A stretch of DNA of 64,000 nt from Spisula solida (Eukaryota > Mollusca > Bivalvia > Venerida > Mactridae), in contig OX365954.1 of the NCBI GenBank assembly GCA_947247005.1, positions 264,001 to 328,000 on the forward strand, read 5' to 3'. How positions within the stretch are numbered: position 1 is the first letter of the stretch; each line of letters begins with the position of its first letter. The position numbers were made by a program, and so were the translations under genes. The notes beneath the pieces are model-generated. The model saw only the letters and a list, made by a program, of their open reading frames with translations. It was not told the DNA's origin and did no database searches. Of this stretch, positions 12,295 to 23,825 are shown piece after piece.

Positions 12295-12997
12295 GTTACA
12301 AGACGACAGAAAAGAGGTGCTCAGGACACAGTGAGTGTCAATATTAAATTCAAACCAAAGTTTGGCCACATGTACCTATATTGAATTTTGTAATAATCAG
12401 CAAATTTGCGATTGTAATACATTGTACCTGTATGTATTGCAATAATAGTGTCACTCTTATTTAAAGCAACAGCCAATTCTTTGCTTATATAAGACCCGGC
12501 ACAGTGGTCACTGTATTTCCTTCCAAACATCTACCCATTAATGACAGGCAGATACATTATAAGTTATGCACTGAATCCCACTCACCAACAGGCTGTGTGG
12601 TCACAGATTGAGTGCATGGTGTAACTTTCTTCAAAATGCTAAAACATTCAAACATTATAGGTGCAGACGGTCACAATTAGAACTAGAGTCTTTGAGGAGA
12701 GCAGAATTACAAAATAAGTATAATGCTTTGACAAATAAATTGGATGGATTTTGTGCTGGCTGACAGTAAGCAGATAAAATCAAATTGTGAAATGACAAGA
12801 TCAATCGAAGATTATAGTAAATTTAAGAGCTGGCAGACAGAGCTATAAATATATAACAATCTTCAGGATTAATATCGGGCAGAAGACAATCATTCAGATA
12901 GACTAATTACAAACTGACCATTTCTCCATCCATAAATCATCTCCTGTCTTACTTACCGTCTGCCAACATAAACTCACGCAATAATTAGACTGCTGTG
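12295..12997. other. AT-rich stretch without genes
   Basis: The only frame of note (69 codons, minus strand, 12321-12530) has no recognisable motif. Confidence 0.5.
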
Positions 12998-13063
12998 GCA
13001 AGCAGACGTTGCAAGCAGAGCAGACATTGCAAGCAGAGCAGACATTGCAAGCAGAGCAGACGT
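12998..13063. repeat. 18-bp tandem repeat, about 3.5 units
   Basis: The unit gcaagcagagcagacatt is repeated with one c/t change and abuts the next array without a gap. Confidence 0.9.
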
Positions 13064-13330
13064 TTCCTCTATTTTTGTATGTTTCCTGTATTTTTAATAT
13101 TGCCTGTATGTTTGCTGTAGTTTTGTATGTTTGCTGTAATTTTGTATGTTTCCTGTAGTTTTGTATATGTTTCCTGTAATGTTGTAAATGTTTCCTGTAG
13201 ATTTGTATAGGTTTCCTGCAACATGGTATTATGTTTCTTGTAGTTTTGTATGTTTCCTATAGTTTTGTATACATTTCTTGTAGTTTTGTATGTTTCCTGT
13301 AGTTCTGTATATTTCCTGTAGATTTTTATT
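13064..13330. repeat. 19-21-bp degenerate minisatellite, about 13 units
   Basis: The unit is close to tgtagttttgtatgtttcc, with frequent one- or two-base indels. A minus-strand frame of 108 codons (13069-13395) reads repeating Y-K-x-L-Q-E-T motifs. That is a repeat by-product, although it would look like a coiled coil if translated. Confidence 0.9.
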
Positions 13331-14109
13331 GTCCCATGGAGTACCATTGACACGGCCTCAGATCCCACAGAAATGTGAATCACACTCAGCAACAAAGCCT
13401 TCTAGCAGGAGATATAATGCATTCTGTGGTTAATACACATAAAGTTCTCTCCTAATATTCACCTCAAATATTTATAATTCCCTATGAAAGCACAAACATA
13501 AGACTTGTCAGGCAAAACTTCTTAAGTATTTAACATTTTCAAGGAAATTCTACAATTCTAGCAGTTTAATCAGATCTTACTGGTTCAATCCAATCTCATA
13601 GGGGAATCTGCAGTATATGGCAAACTGTTTACGCCATCTGGATATTCAAGACATCACAGCTAAAACATTCAAGTGTCTTGTACCAAATAAACTCTCAAAC
13701 ATTTAAGTATAAAATAGTTTTGTTTTCTTATTAGCTTGGGAAATCAAAAATAATAAATATTTTGCAATTTAGTGTAATGCAGAATTGAACCAACTGATAT
13801 TTGATGGAGAAATCTTGCAAACATCCCGATAAATGTTCTTAAAGCGCAGATTGTCTGCTCTTTCAAGAGATCATTGCTGTAATTCTTGTTTGATGTATAA
13901 GTTTACTGGCCTTTTCGTTTTTAAAAAAAAAGTCTCACAAAAACTACCTAACTCAACCAAACTGTATTATGACAATACAATACTTGTCAAAAAGGCTTAT
14001 TCGCAAAACCGATGTAACTGAATATTCAACATATTGTTAAATACCCTTTGAGGATAAAGGTTGAACGATATACAGATAGCTGATGACCAGGGATTGATCA
14101 GGCTGCATA
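13331..14109. other. AT-rich stretch without genes
   Basis: No motif or repeat recognised apart from an A9 run near 13922. Confidence 0.5.
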
Positions 14110-15588
14110 CACATGGTTGTGGCCAATGGTTGAAGGTCTATAAATGGCTGTGGTCAATGGCTAGTCCAGTCTGCACATGAGTGTGGTCAATATACAAATT
14201 GTTGTGGCCAATGGCTTAACCAAAATCTGCAAATTAATGGCTGTGGCCAATGGCTTGGCCAGTGTACAGGAAGGGGTGGCCAATGGCTTGACCAGTGTAC
14301 AGGTAGGGGTGGCCAATGGTTAGACCAGTGTACAGGTAGGGGCGGCAAATGGCTTGACCAATGTACAGGTAGGGGTGACCAATGGCTTTACCAATGTACA
14401 GGTAGGGGTGACCAATGGCTGGAACAGTGTACAGGTAGGGGTGGCCAATGGTTAGACCAATGTACAGGTAGGGGTGGCAAATGGCTTGACCAGTGTACAG
14501 GTAAGGGTGACCAATGACTTGAACAATGTACAGGTAGGGGTGGCCAATGGCTTGACCAGTGTACAGGTAGGGGTGACCAATGGCTTGAACAATGTACAGG
14601 TAGGGGTGATCAATGGCTTTACCAATGTACAGGTAGGGGTGCCAAATGGCTTGACCAATGTACAGGTAGGGATGAACAATGGCTTGAACAATGTACAGGT
14701 AGGGGTGGCCAATTGTTTGACCAGTGTACAGGTAGGGGTGATCAATGGCTTTACCAATGTACAGGTAGGGGTGACCAATGGCTTTACCAATGTACAGGTA
14801 GGGGTGACCAATGGTTTTACCAATGTACAGGTAGGGGTGACCAATGGCTTTACCAATGTACAGGTAGGGGTGGCCAATGGCTTGACCAGTGTACAGGTAG
14901 GGGTAGCCAATGGCTTGACCAGTGTACAGGTCTGGGTGGCTAATGGCTTGAACAATGTACAGGTAGGGGTGACCAATGGCTTTACCAATGTACAGGTAGG
15001 GGTGGCAAATGGCTTGACCAGTGTACAGGTAGGGGTAGCCAATGGCTTGACCAGTGTACAGGTCTGGGTGGCCAATGGCTTGAACAATGTACAGGTAGGG
15101 GTGGCCAATGGCTTGACCAATGTACAGGTAGGGGTGACCAATGGCTTTACCAATGTACAGGTAGGGGTGACCAATGGCTTTACCAATGTACAGGTAGGGG
15201 TGACCAATGGCTTTACCAATGTACAGGTAGGGGTGACCAATGACTTTACCAATGTACAGGTAGGGGTGACCAATGACTTGTCCAATGTACAGGTAGGGGT
15301 GACCAATGGCTTTACCAGTGTACAGGTAGGGGTGACCAATGGCTTGAACAGTGTACAGTTAGGGGTGACCAATGACTTGTCCAATGTACAGGTAAGGGTG
15401 ACCAATGACTTTACCAATGTACAGGTAGGGGTACCGTTGACCAATGACTTGTCCAATGTACAGGTAGGGGTGACCAATGGCTTGAACAGTGTACAGGTAG
15501 GGATGACCAATGGCTTTACCAGTGTACAGGTAGGGGTGACCAATGGCTTGAACAGTGTACAGGTAGGGGTGACCAATGACTTGACCTG
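14110..15588. repeat. 33-bp minisatellite, about 40 good units plus a degenerate left edge
   Basis: The unit is caggtaggggtgaccaatgg followed by ctttaccaatgta. From about 14255 it is regular; from 14110 to 14254 it is degenerate, with gctgtggccaatgg cores. Sub-types differ in the middle: cttgaccagtg, ctttaccaatg, cttgaacaatg and cttgtccaatg. All indels from 14474 to 15589 keep a multiple of three, so open frames of 371 codons (plus, 14474-15589) and 374 codons (minus, 14452-15576) run through it on opposite strands. They read as 11-residue repeats (V-Q-V-G-V-T-N-G and T-P-T-C-T-L-V-K-P-L). I see no exon or signal context around it, so I call it a satellite rather than a gene. Confidence 0.95.
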
Positions 15589-16566
15589 AGTATTTGGAAT
15601 GTTGTAACAGATATTTCTGAGGTATAAAATAAGGGTTCATGGAACCAAGAGAACCTGGTACAGAAAACATGCCATTATAACATGTTGATTTATCACAGTA
15701 ATTGGCAACAAGCAAGATGACATCATAAATCAACAGACTGGTGTCATTTTAAAGATTAAAACAGCCAGTAATCTTTGTCAAAGTTAATGAAGTAATTTCC
15801 CCCCTCCTTATAATCACCTTTATAAACATTAACCCTCAGTACGATGTAACAGTAGCAAATAATGAACTTCTTCATCAGAAACATGTTACCAAGCACGTTT
15901 TTGAATGAACTATATGTAATGTTAGGGAGTCATGAAGTTATGCTCTAAGAATTCTTCAAACATTACAAAAATGAGCACATGTGTTAAATATTAAGACTCA
16001 ATCTCATTCAAATTGCACCACTGGATTATGCCCTAATGGGGGTAATCACACATCTTATAAAAATAATAACAATTCATGACCCGAGATGTCTAGGCCTGAT
16101 AAACCCCAAATTGTATGAAATTTCTGAAATTATTTTTACAAGTTACTGTTGCAATAAATCAACAGTGAATTTAATGCAGACAAACCGCTGAATGCGTTTA
16201 TCGTAGGAATAAAACATGTGTTTTTTACAAATTCTTTGATCCTGGAGTCACTGGATTCACGATTCCTGCTGCTAGCTTACGATTAATAAACATTTCTGTC
16301 TCGAGGAGTGATAGCCTGAAGGGAAAGGACACCCCATATAATCTCAGCTATATGGCAAATGTCAAGATTTCACGTCATTAAAGACTTATGTTACGCATGT
16401 AGGCTCATTAAATTGTTGTACAAGAACTTAGAAGTTATTATTTTTAATTTCAAATCATAATTCGACCATTAAACTGCATTACAGGCAAATTAATGGAGAT
16501 AAATTATAAATGACGAAGAAATATTTTCATATATGATGGCATGAAGTGCATATGTTTCATCTTTAA
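15589..16566. other. AT-rich stretch without genes
   Basis: Nothing recognised. Confidence 0.5.
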
Positions 16567-16692
16567 ACACAGATTATACTCGAATCACTCCACAGATTAT
16601 ACTCAATGACTCCATTTTAAACACAGATTATACTCGAATCACTCCATTTGTTTCATCTTTAACCACAGATTATACTCGAATCACTCCATTTT
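16567..16692. repeat. Imperfect tandem repeat around acagattatactcgaatcac
   Basis: The core acagattatactcgaatcac occurs four times (one copy altered) with spacers of unequal length (tccattttaaac and tccatttgtttcatctttaa). Confidence 0.8.
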
Positions 16693-17707
16693 CTTCGAAG
16701 CTTTCAGTTGGAACTCTTGTGATCTTCAAACAGAAGATGACATGTCAAAGAAACTGCAAGTGATCTGTAATTATGATATGGCACCACTTTCATGTCTCAC
16801 ATCATACAGGTCGGGTAATTAAAGATAATATTTCTAACAAAAACTTGTGATTACTACTAGATAACTTACCACAAAATACTCAGGGGCAAACTTTACATAA
16901 ATTTCACAGTCTCACTTTCGAAAACAAAGCCAGTCTGAAAAATAAAGACAAAAATATAAATTATTTATGTTTATTATAAGCATGACCTGTACAAAGGTTC
17001 AAAACTATGTAATAATGATGCAATATATATGATATTACCCTACACTCTGTAAACATTGCACAATCAAATAGGACAATAAAGTAATTATTATAATTATTAC
17101 CATAGCAATATTCAATCAATACCTCAAAACTGAGGAATTAATCATGAATTCATGAATACAAAAACTCATAAATATGGCTGTGGATGTAAATCACCCCCTG
17201 ACCCCCACACCCCACAGAATATTTAATTTAACCATGAGTTTCCTTCAGTTTCGCCACAAAATCTTTGGCCCAAATTTATCACTCAGCTTACAGAATTCTT
17301 AATCTGTCCCAAATTTGCATTTGTTTAAGAGTTATAAAGAATGTGAATTTGAGCGTAAGTAAGCATTTTGATGAAGCAATACTCCAATCAACCATTTTTA
17401 AGATGATAATCTCAGAAATCTCACTGAATCTTACATGACATTACAATAATGAGTGGATAAAAACAGCATAGCCTGAAGTAACACATTCATCAATTCATTG
17501 ATGCAAACTTTGCCTGTAGAAATACCATTGTCCAACAAATGAGTCTGTCTGATAATCTATTTATGATGACACGCAGACTGAAAGCCAACTCGTAGTCATT
17601 AAGAATAAGTCTGCATCTTATAGAAATAATGAAAATGAATATCAGAGCTTTCCTCTTCTGAAACATAAATCTAACAACAAAGTAACAAGAAGTGATTATT
17701 TCTTAAC
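16693..17707. other. AT-rich stretch without genes
   Basis: No open frame or repeat of note. Confidence 0.5.
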
Positions 17708-18110
17708 GACAATCTCAACAATAGTCTGCCATTTTAGCATGAACCAATGGTGTGACAACGATAGCAACAACAACAACAACAGTCTGTCAGTTTAGCATGA
17801 ACCAATGGTGTGACAAAGATAGTGACAGCAACAACAACAACAACAACAGTCTGTCATTTTAGCATGAACCAATCGTGTGACAACGATAGTGACAACAACA
17901 ACAGTCAGTCATTTTAGCATGAACCAATGATGTGACAACGATAGTGACAGCAACAACAACAACAACAGTCTGCCATTTTAGCATGAACCAATGGTGTGAC
18001 AACGATAGCAACAACAACAACAGTCTGTCATTTTAGCATGAACCAATGATGTGACAACGATAGTGACAGCAACAACAACAACAATAATCTGCTATTTTAG
18101 TAACCAATTT
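17708..18110. repeat. 55-70-bp minisatellite containing (CAA)n, about 6.5 units
   Basis: Each unit has a constant part (cattttagcatgaaccaatg, then gtgtgacaacgatag) followed by a variable caacaacaac run, with or without tgacag. The trinucleotide run differs between copies, so this is a microsatellite carried inside a minisatellite. Confidence 0.93.
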
Positions 18111-18606
18111 GCTCACAGAGACTGAGACAGACACCAGCAACAACAACAGTGTGAACAGTACAATCATCCAACATCATTATGGTGGAAGTCATGGCCGTTT
18201 ATTCCTTTTGATTTATAAATCATTGCCACAAGTTGCCCACATGGGTGGCATCCTTAGAAGAAAATTGCTACATTTCTAAGCTAATTTTTAGAGGATAGTG
18301 CAATTGGCATAGAAGTCTTAGGATCCATGGTTCTTTGTGTGGATGTAAAGCATAATACACAATACCTTATGGGTCGGCTTCTCTAAGAAGTCTAACACAA
18401 GCATTTATAAAGAATTACGCTGCGTAAATGTACCGTAAGTAACAATTGAAGATCAGACACACAACAATATAAATAGGTCAAGCAAAAAGATCAATTTATT
18501 TTCTTTTGTGTTTGACTGGCAGTCATGATCATCTGTTTTATCCTGCCTTCTTGGCTGATGACCTCCAGCTTCCAGGGAAGAGAGAGAAATATTTATGTGT
18601 GGTACA

Positions 18607-18635
18607 TTAGGGTATCCCAGAGTACGATACCCTAA
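18607..18635. repeat. Perfect 10-bp inverted repeat (hairpin)
   Basis: Arms ttagggtatc and gataccctaa are separated by about 9 bp. It may be part of the SINE-like fragment that follows. I see no U-run or gene that would make it a terminator. Confidence 0.7.
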
Positions 18636-18639
18636 GTCT

Positions 18640-18702
18640 TTCCAAATAGAACCCTTGTTTCTTTAACGTGCCCGGTGTATTTGTAGCACTGATACGCTTG
18701 AA
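18640..18702 (+). mobile_element. SINE/LINE tail fragment related to 59925-59985
   Basis: It contains tttctttaacgtgcccggtg and then tagcactgatacgc, in the same order as ggttctttaatgtgcttggt and tagcactgatacac near 59937-59973. I recall similar words in molluscan dispersed repeats, but the family is not identified. Confidence 0.5.
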
Positions 18703-19153
18703 AAACATGAATCAATTGGGCAACCACCGAACAGAAAGGAACAGGGAATCAATCATAAACTAAATCATAAACATCACAAAGTCTAACAGTCGGCCGCTAT
18801 AAGGTGTGAACAACATTGAACAGACCTTCACCATTGTCAATAGATACTTCAAAAACATTGGAAGCATTGTGTTAAAACGTTTTGTTTGGTGCACACCTAC
18901 AAGTGTAAATATGAAAAATATTTGTGAAAACATAGAAATGACAGATAGCAACTTCATCCTATAGAACTATGTTACATTTTAGTAATTGTGGAATGTGTTT
19001 CATATTAACGAGCGTAACACTAGACTTTGAGCATGTGTAAGACTTCACAAGTATAAGGTAGAGGGATCTGAGAGAAAGTGAGTGTGGTGAATTAATCAAG
19101 ACACAAGGTAACAGTACAACGAAGCTGGAGAATAAATCAAGTATTGAGGTAAC

Positions 19154-19370
19154 ACTGACAGGTTCGGAGAGATAGAACACAATTATACCTGCTGCACACT
19201 GACAGGTTCGGAGAGATAGAACACTATTATACCTGCTGCACACTGACAGGTTTGGAGAGATAGAACACTATTATACCTGCTGCACACTGACAGGTTCGGA
19301 GAGATAGAACACTATTATACCTGCTGCACACTGACAGGTTCGGAGAGATAGAACACTATTATACCTGCTG
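19154..19370. repeat. 44-bp minisatellite, about 5 units
   Basis: The unit is ctgacaggttcggagagata, then gaacactattatacctgctg, then caca. Copies are nearly identical. It ends 16 bp before an unrelated 42/43-bp array. Confidence 0.95.
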
Positions 19371-19385
19371 AAAGAATGGCAAAAA

Positions 19386-21131
19386 ATGTCAGTAATGTCA
19401 TTGAAGGAATACTCTAGAGAAGACATGATGTCAGTAATGTCATTGAAGGAACACTCTAGAGAAGACATGATGTCAGTAATGTCATTGAAGGAACACTCTA
19501 GAGAAGACATGATGTCAGTAATGTCATTGAAGGAACACTCTAGAGAAGACATGATGTCAGTAATGTCATTGAAGGAACACTCTTAGAGAAGACATGATGT
19601 CAGTAATGTCATTGAAGGAACACTCTTAGAGAAGACATGATGTCAGTAATGTCATTGAAGGAACACTCTTAGAGAAGACATGATGTCAGTAATGTCATTG
19701 AAGGAACACTCTTAGAGAAGACATGCTGTCAGTAATGTCATTGAAGGAACACTCTAGAGAAGACATGATGTGAGTAATGTCATTGAAGGAACACTCTTAG
19801 AGAAGACATGATGTGAGTAATGTCATTGAAGGAACACTCTTAGAGAAGACATGATGTGAGTAATGTCATTGAAGGAACACTCTTAGAGAAGACATGATGT
19901 GAGTAATGTCATTGAAGGAACACTCTAGAGAAGACATGATGTCAGTAATGTCATTGAAGGAACACTCTAGAGAAGACATGATGTGAGTAATGTCATTGAA
20001 GGAACACTCTTAGAGAAGACATGGTGTGAGTAATGTCATTGAAGGAACACTCTTAGAGAAGATATGATGTGAGTAATGTCATTGAAGGAACACTCTTAGA
20101 GAAGACATGATGTGAGTAATGTCATTGAAGGAACACTCTAGAGAAGACATGATGTCAGTAATGTCATTGAAGGAACACTCTTAGAGAAGACATGATGTCA
20201 GTAATGTCATTGAAGGAACACTCTTAGAGAAGACATGATGTGACTAATGTCATTGAAGGAACACTCTAGAGAAGATATGATGTCAGTAATGTCATTGAAG
20301 GAACACTCTTAGAGAAGACATGATGTCAGTAATGTCATTGAAGGAACACTCTTAGAGAAGACATGATGTCAGTAATGTCATTGAAGGAACACTCTTAGAG
20401 AAGACATGATGTCAGTAATGTCATTGAAGGAACACTCTAGAGAAGACATGATGTGAGTAATGTCATTGAAGGAACACTCTTAGAGAAGACATGATGTCAG
20501 TAATGTCATTGAAGGAACACTCTTAGAGAAGACATGATGTGAGTAATGTCATTGAAGGAACACTCTAGAGAAGATATGATGTCAGTAATGTCATTGAAGG
20601 AACACTCTTAGAGAAGACATGATGTCAGTAATGTCATTGAAGGAACACTCTTAGAGAAGACATGATGTCAGTAATGTCATTGAAGGAACACTCTAGAGAA
20701 GACATGATGTGAGTAATGTCATTGAAGGAACACTCTAGAGAAGACATGATGTCAGTAATGTCATTGAAGGAACACTCTTAGAGAAGACATGATGTCAGTA
20801 ATGTCATTGAAGGAACACTCTTAGAGAAGACATGATGTGAGTAATGTCATTGAAGGAACACTCTAGAGAAGATATGATGTCAGTAATGTCATTGAAGGAA
20901 CACTCTTAGAGAAGACATGATGTCAGTAATGTCATTGAAGGAACACTCTTAGAGAAGACATGATGTCAGTAATGTCATTGAAGGAACACTCTTAGAGAAG
21001 ACATGATGTCAGTAATGTCATTGAAGGAACACTCTAGAGAAGACATGATGTGAGTAATGTCATTGAAGGAACACTCTAGAGAAGACATGATGTGAGTAAT
21101 GTCATTGAAGGAACACTCTAGAGAAGACATG
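19386..21131. repeat. 42/43-bp minisatellite, about 41 units
   Basis: The unit is atgtcagtaatgtcattgaa, then ggaacactct(t)agagaagac, then atg. Two alternatives occur along the array: ctctagag (42 bp) or ctcttagag (43 bp), and gtcagtaatg or gtgagtaatg. Rarer changes are gatatg, catgctg and gactaatg. The types are interleaved in repeated patterns, suggesting amplification of multi-unit blocks. Runs of 42-bp units keep a frame open on both strands; each 43-bp unit breaks it. It is not a CRISPR array, because there are no unique spacers. Confidence 0.97.
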
Positions 21132-22090
21132 ATAACATATAGACATAGGAGACAGCTTGAATAAAAAGAAATTTCTAATTCATCAAGACAAATAAGACAG
21201 GATGTAAAAACTCCAATGAGAACACGCAACATTGTCAATCAAAGCGCTGTTAAGGCCATCTCTAGTTTAGTAACTACATTTTCTAGTCATTATAAGCTAT
21301 ACTGATTGTATTAGATTAGTGTCCAATATCTCCGACAGGTGCTTGGAAGCTTAGTACAATGTCAACTCTGATCTTGTATGTAATTTTTGTATTCTGTGCT
21401 TGGCTGGTTAAGTTGAGAGCTACTTTCCCTGTCTGACTTGATATTATCTTTCTGCTGGATTTCAAGAGGAGTGTTTGGGTGTAGGTTTAGCTACATTTGA
21501 GTTTGAGTTTTACACCAGGCATACAGTCTGAGAAATAAAATAAGTCAATGTTGTATTTTACAGTAACGCAAGTACGAATGTTAGCCAGCACCCTCCGTTA
21601 TAATAGTTCCATATACCTTAACTGTTTTCTACACACCTAATAACTTCTATAACACTTACGGTATATATTGTGAACATGCTTTCAGAAGCTCAGACATTTC
21701 AATTAAAGCAAATTATTAATCAGCAGCTTACAGCCGACTTCACCACCTTGCCCCAACATTATATTTTATGACATATTCAGGATATTAATACATTATCCAG
21801 GATGATATAGCAACAATACAAGTGTATCAGCTGTTTCATTCATACACTCATAGCCCTATATTGCTTTCATCAAACTGGTTACTAATCCACAGAGGAAACT
21901 CCCAGGTACATCAATAGAACTCATTCATACATAATATTAACTGCATGTATTATAATGATGAAAACATATATGTGAGGTAATACTGAAATAACCTTGGCAT
22001 TTTCTGAATGTTTTTACCTATAGATTCTCTGTGTTCAAACTTAAGCACAAATCTTATTTTTCTAGTCTCTTAAGTTCTCAATGTTTTCCC
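21132..22090. other. AT-rich stretch between the array and the inverted-arm element
   Basis: No gene or repeat recognised. Confidence 0.5.
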
Positions 22091-22239
22091 TAATAGTCGG
22101 GAGTCCATACGGAGAAAATATGACGAGCCATGGCATCAGAGAGTAGAATGTGGCATCCATGCTATATTTTATCTTTGATATGTGTGCAATCTGAAACGGC
22201 CGGATGCCATCCGTGATTTTGCCTCGTTTTCTCAGAATT

Positions 22240-22252
22240 AGGTCAAAGGTCA
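22240..22252 (+). promoter_or_regulatory. Perfect DR1 nuclear-receptor-type site in the left arm
   Basis: AGGTCAAAGGTCA is two AGGTCA half sites spaced by one base, the consensus for HNF4/RXR/COUP-type receptors. It lies 146 bp from the element end. Whether any receptor binds here is unknown. Confidence 0.45.
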
Positions 22253-23483
22253 AATGAGTGCATTTTTTATATATCTCCCTCGAAATATCATTATATCTCT
22301 ATCAGTTTTCGGTCAAAAATTTTACAAATGGTATCAAAATGAAGCTAATGCACTGGGCTATTAGTAAAAATAACTTTTTATTAATTCATGCATTTGTATA
22401 CTCATGAATATTGATGAGAACACCTAAAATTAGCAATATTTTTCATAAAAATTTGACGTGTGTGAACCATCTATTTGTTATAATGTCGTCATTTTTGCTA
22501 TTTGAAAGCCTAAATGATTCTTATTTAATGGTGAGATACTAAGCTATTGATATGTTAACTTGACACTTACCTTCTCAATGATTTAAGGGCACACGGTTGC
22601 TTAAAGTGGGTGGGGGTTAAAATGACACATGAACACAAACTAACATCATAGCGTCAACAGTATTATAAATACATTTTGTGTAAGTAATATTGTGTTTGCA
22701 TTGATTTAAATGGGATTACAAGTAACAACTATTATATTGGTTTTGAAATGTACCAATTCATTTAAAATATGTCAACATTCGTTTAAGGAGGAATGAGCTA
22801 CCTAAACGTAGGCATTCACGTGAACTGCAATTAGTATTTTCGAGTTTAGTATGATAAATAAGAACAAACATACAACTAGGTTCAAATTATGCTTTAGGAA
22901 TATAAAAAGATGATGATAATCAAAATGATATTGCAAATTGTTCATACACTTTTACTTGTTCCTTTGTAAAAGCTCAAAATAGATGGGGAATGGTTCATTT
23001 TAAAGCATGCATACTGTTACATTATATTATATTTCCATACAGCACCAGATTGATATTTTAATTCATGTCTTGTTTAAATTAGAATGAATATAGAGTTAAA
23101 GCATGCCTATCGTGTTATAACATCTACAGAGTACCGAGAAACAGCAGGTACCAATGCCCGTCCGTGGGAGCTTTGATCATTAAACACAAGGTGCATATAC
23201 CCCCTTTAGTGCTTAAGACAATAACGTTCTTGGCAATTTTAAACTATGAATCTATACAGAAAACGCCACAAATCATTCATGAAACAATAGTGTATATATG
23301 TACAAATAAGACAAGTTACAATGTCGCTGTTTAGTTTTAGATTGATTGTGAACATTTACTGTGGATATATAAGCACGTGAACTTACAAACACCTTCTCAG
23401 TTCAATGCAAGTAGTATGAAGAATTAGTAGATCACGTCTTGATTTCTGTATTCATTATGGATGCATCGCGGCTTGTATCCGTA

Positions 23484-23545
23484 TACAAGTGCCTGGTTGG
23501 TAGTTTGCTCTTGCGGTGTGCAGTTCGAGCGCATCACTTCACATT
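23484..23545 (+). repeat. tRNA-like segment just upstream of the SINE
   Basis: TGCCTGGTTGGTAG resembles an A box and AGTTCGAGCGC a B box about 36 bp further on. It ends just before the next tRNA-like head, so the two may form a dimeric SINE head. Both boxes are imperfect and no cloverleaf was established. Confidence 0.35.
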
Positions 23546-23548
23546 ACT

Positions 23549-23825
23549 GGGGGAGCAGTGACCTAGGGGTAGGGAGGCGCGCTTCGGGTCGAAAGGTCCC
23601 ATGTTCAATCCCCGTCTCGACCACTGCTCAAATTTCTCTGAGCAAGAATAACCCACATGCTCCACTCAACCAAGGTGTGAATTGATGCCTGTTAGGGCGA
23701 TGTCTATACACGTTCGATAGTTCTGGGCGCCGCTGATAGATGTTGGCTGCACACTCACCAGGAGAGAAGTAGTCTCCCCAGGGAAACTCGAACACAGGGT
23801 TCCTTAGGTGGCCCAATGACCAGGG
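23549..23825 (+). mobile_element. tRNA-derived SINE with conserved central domain
   Basis: The tRNA-like head at about 23549-23628 has an A-box-like TGACCTAGGGGTAGGGAGG and a B-box-like TGTTCAATCCC. The body has tctctgagcaagaataaccc followed by acatgctccactcaacc, then gtgtgaattgatgcctg. From memory this matches the central domain shared by several metazoan SINE families, especially in molluscs. The end is uncertain. It lies inside the inverted-arm element and is probably a nested insertion. Confidence 0.65.

Larger units (their letters stand above)
18111..19153. other. Non-coding stretch with a hairpin and a dispersed-repeat end
   Basis: A 10-bp-arm hairpin lies at about 18607-18635 (ttagggtatc and gataccctaa). 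The segment at about 18640-18700 (ttctttaacgtgcccggtg, then tagcactgatac) resembles 59930-59980. No gene is seen. Confidence 0.5.

Noticed and set aside
14452..15589. Open frames of 374 (minus) and 371 (plus) codons as repetitive-protein genes
   Set aside because: Both come from one 33-bp satellite. Opposite strands cannot both be selected so neatly, and no exon, promoter or polyadenylation context is visible.
19386..21131. CRISPR array
   Set aside because: Units are contiguous, with no unique spacers of constant length, and the genome is clearly animal.
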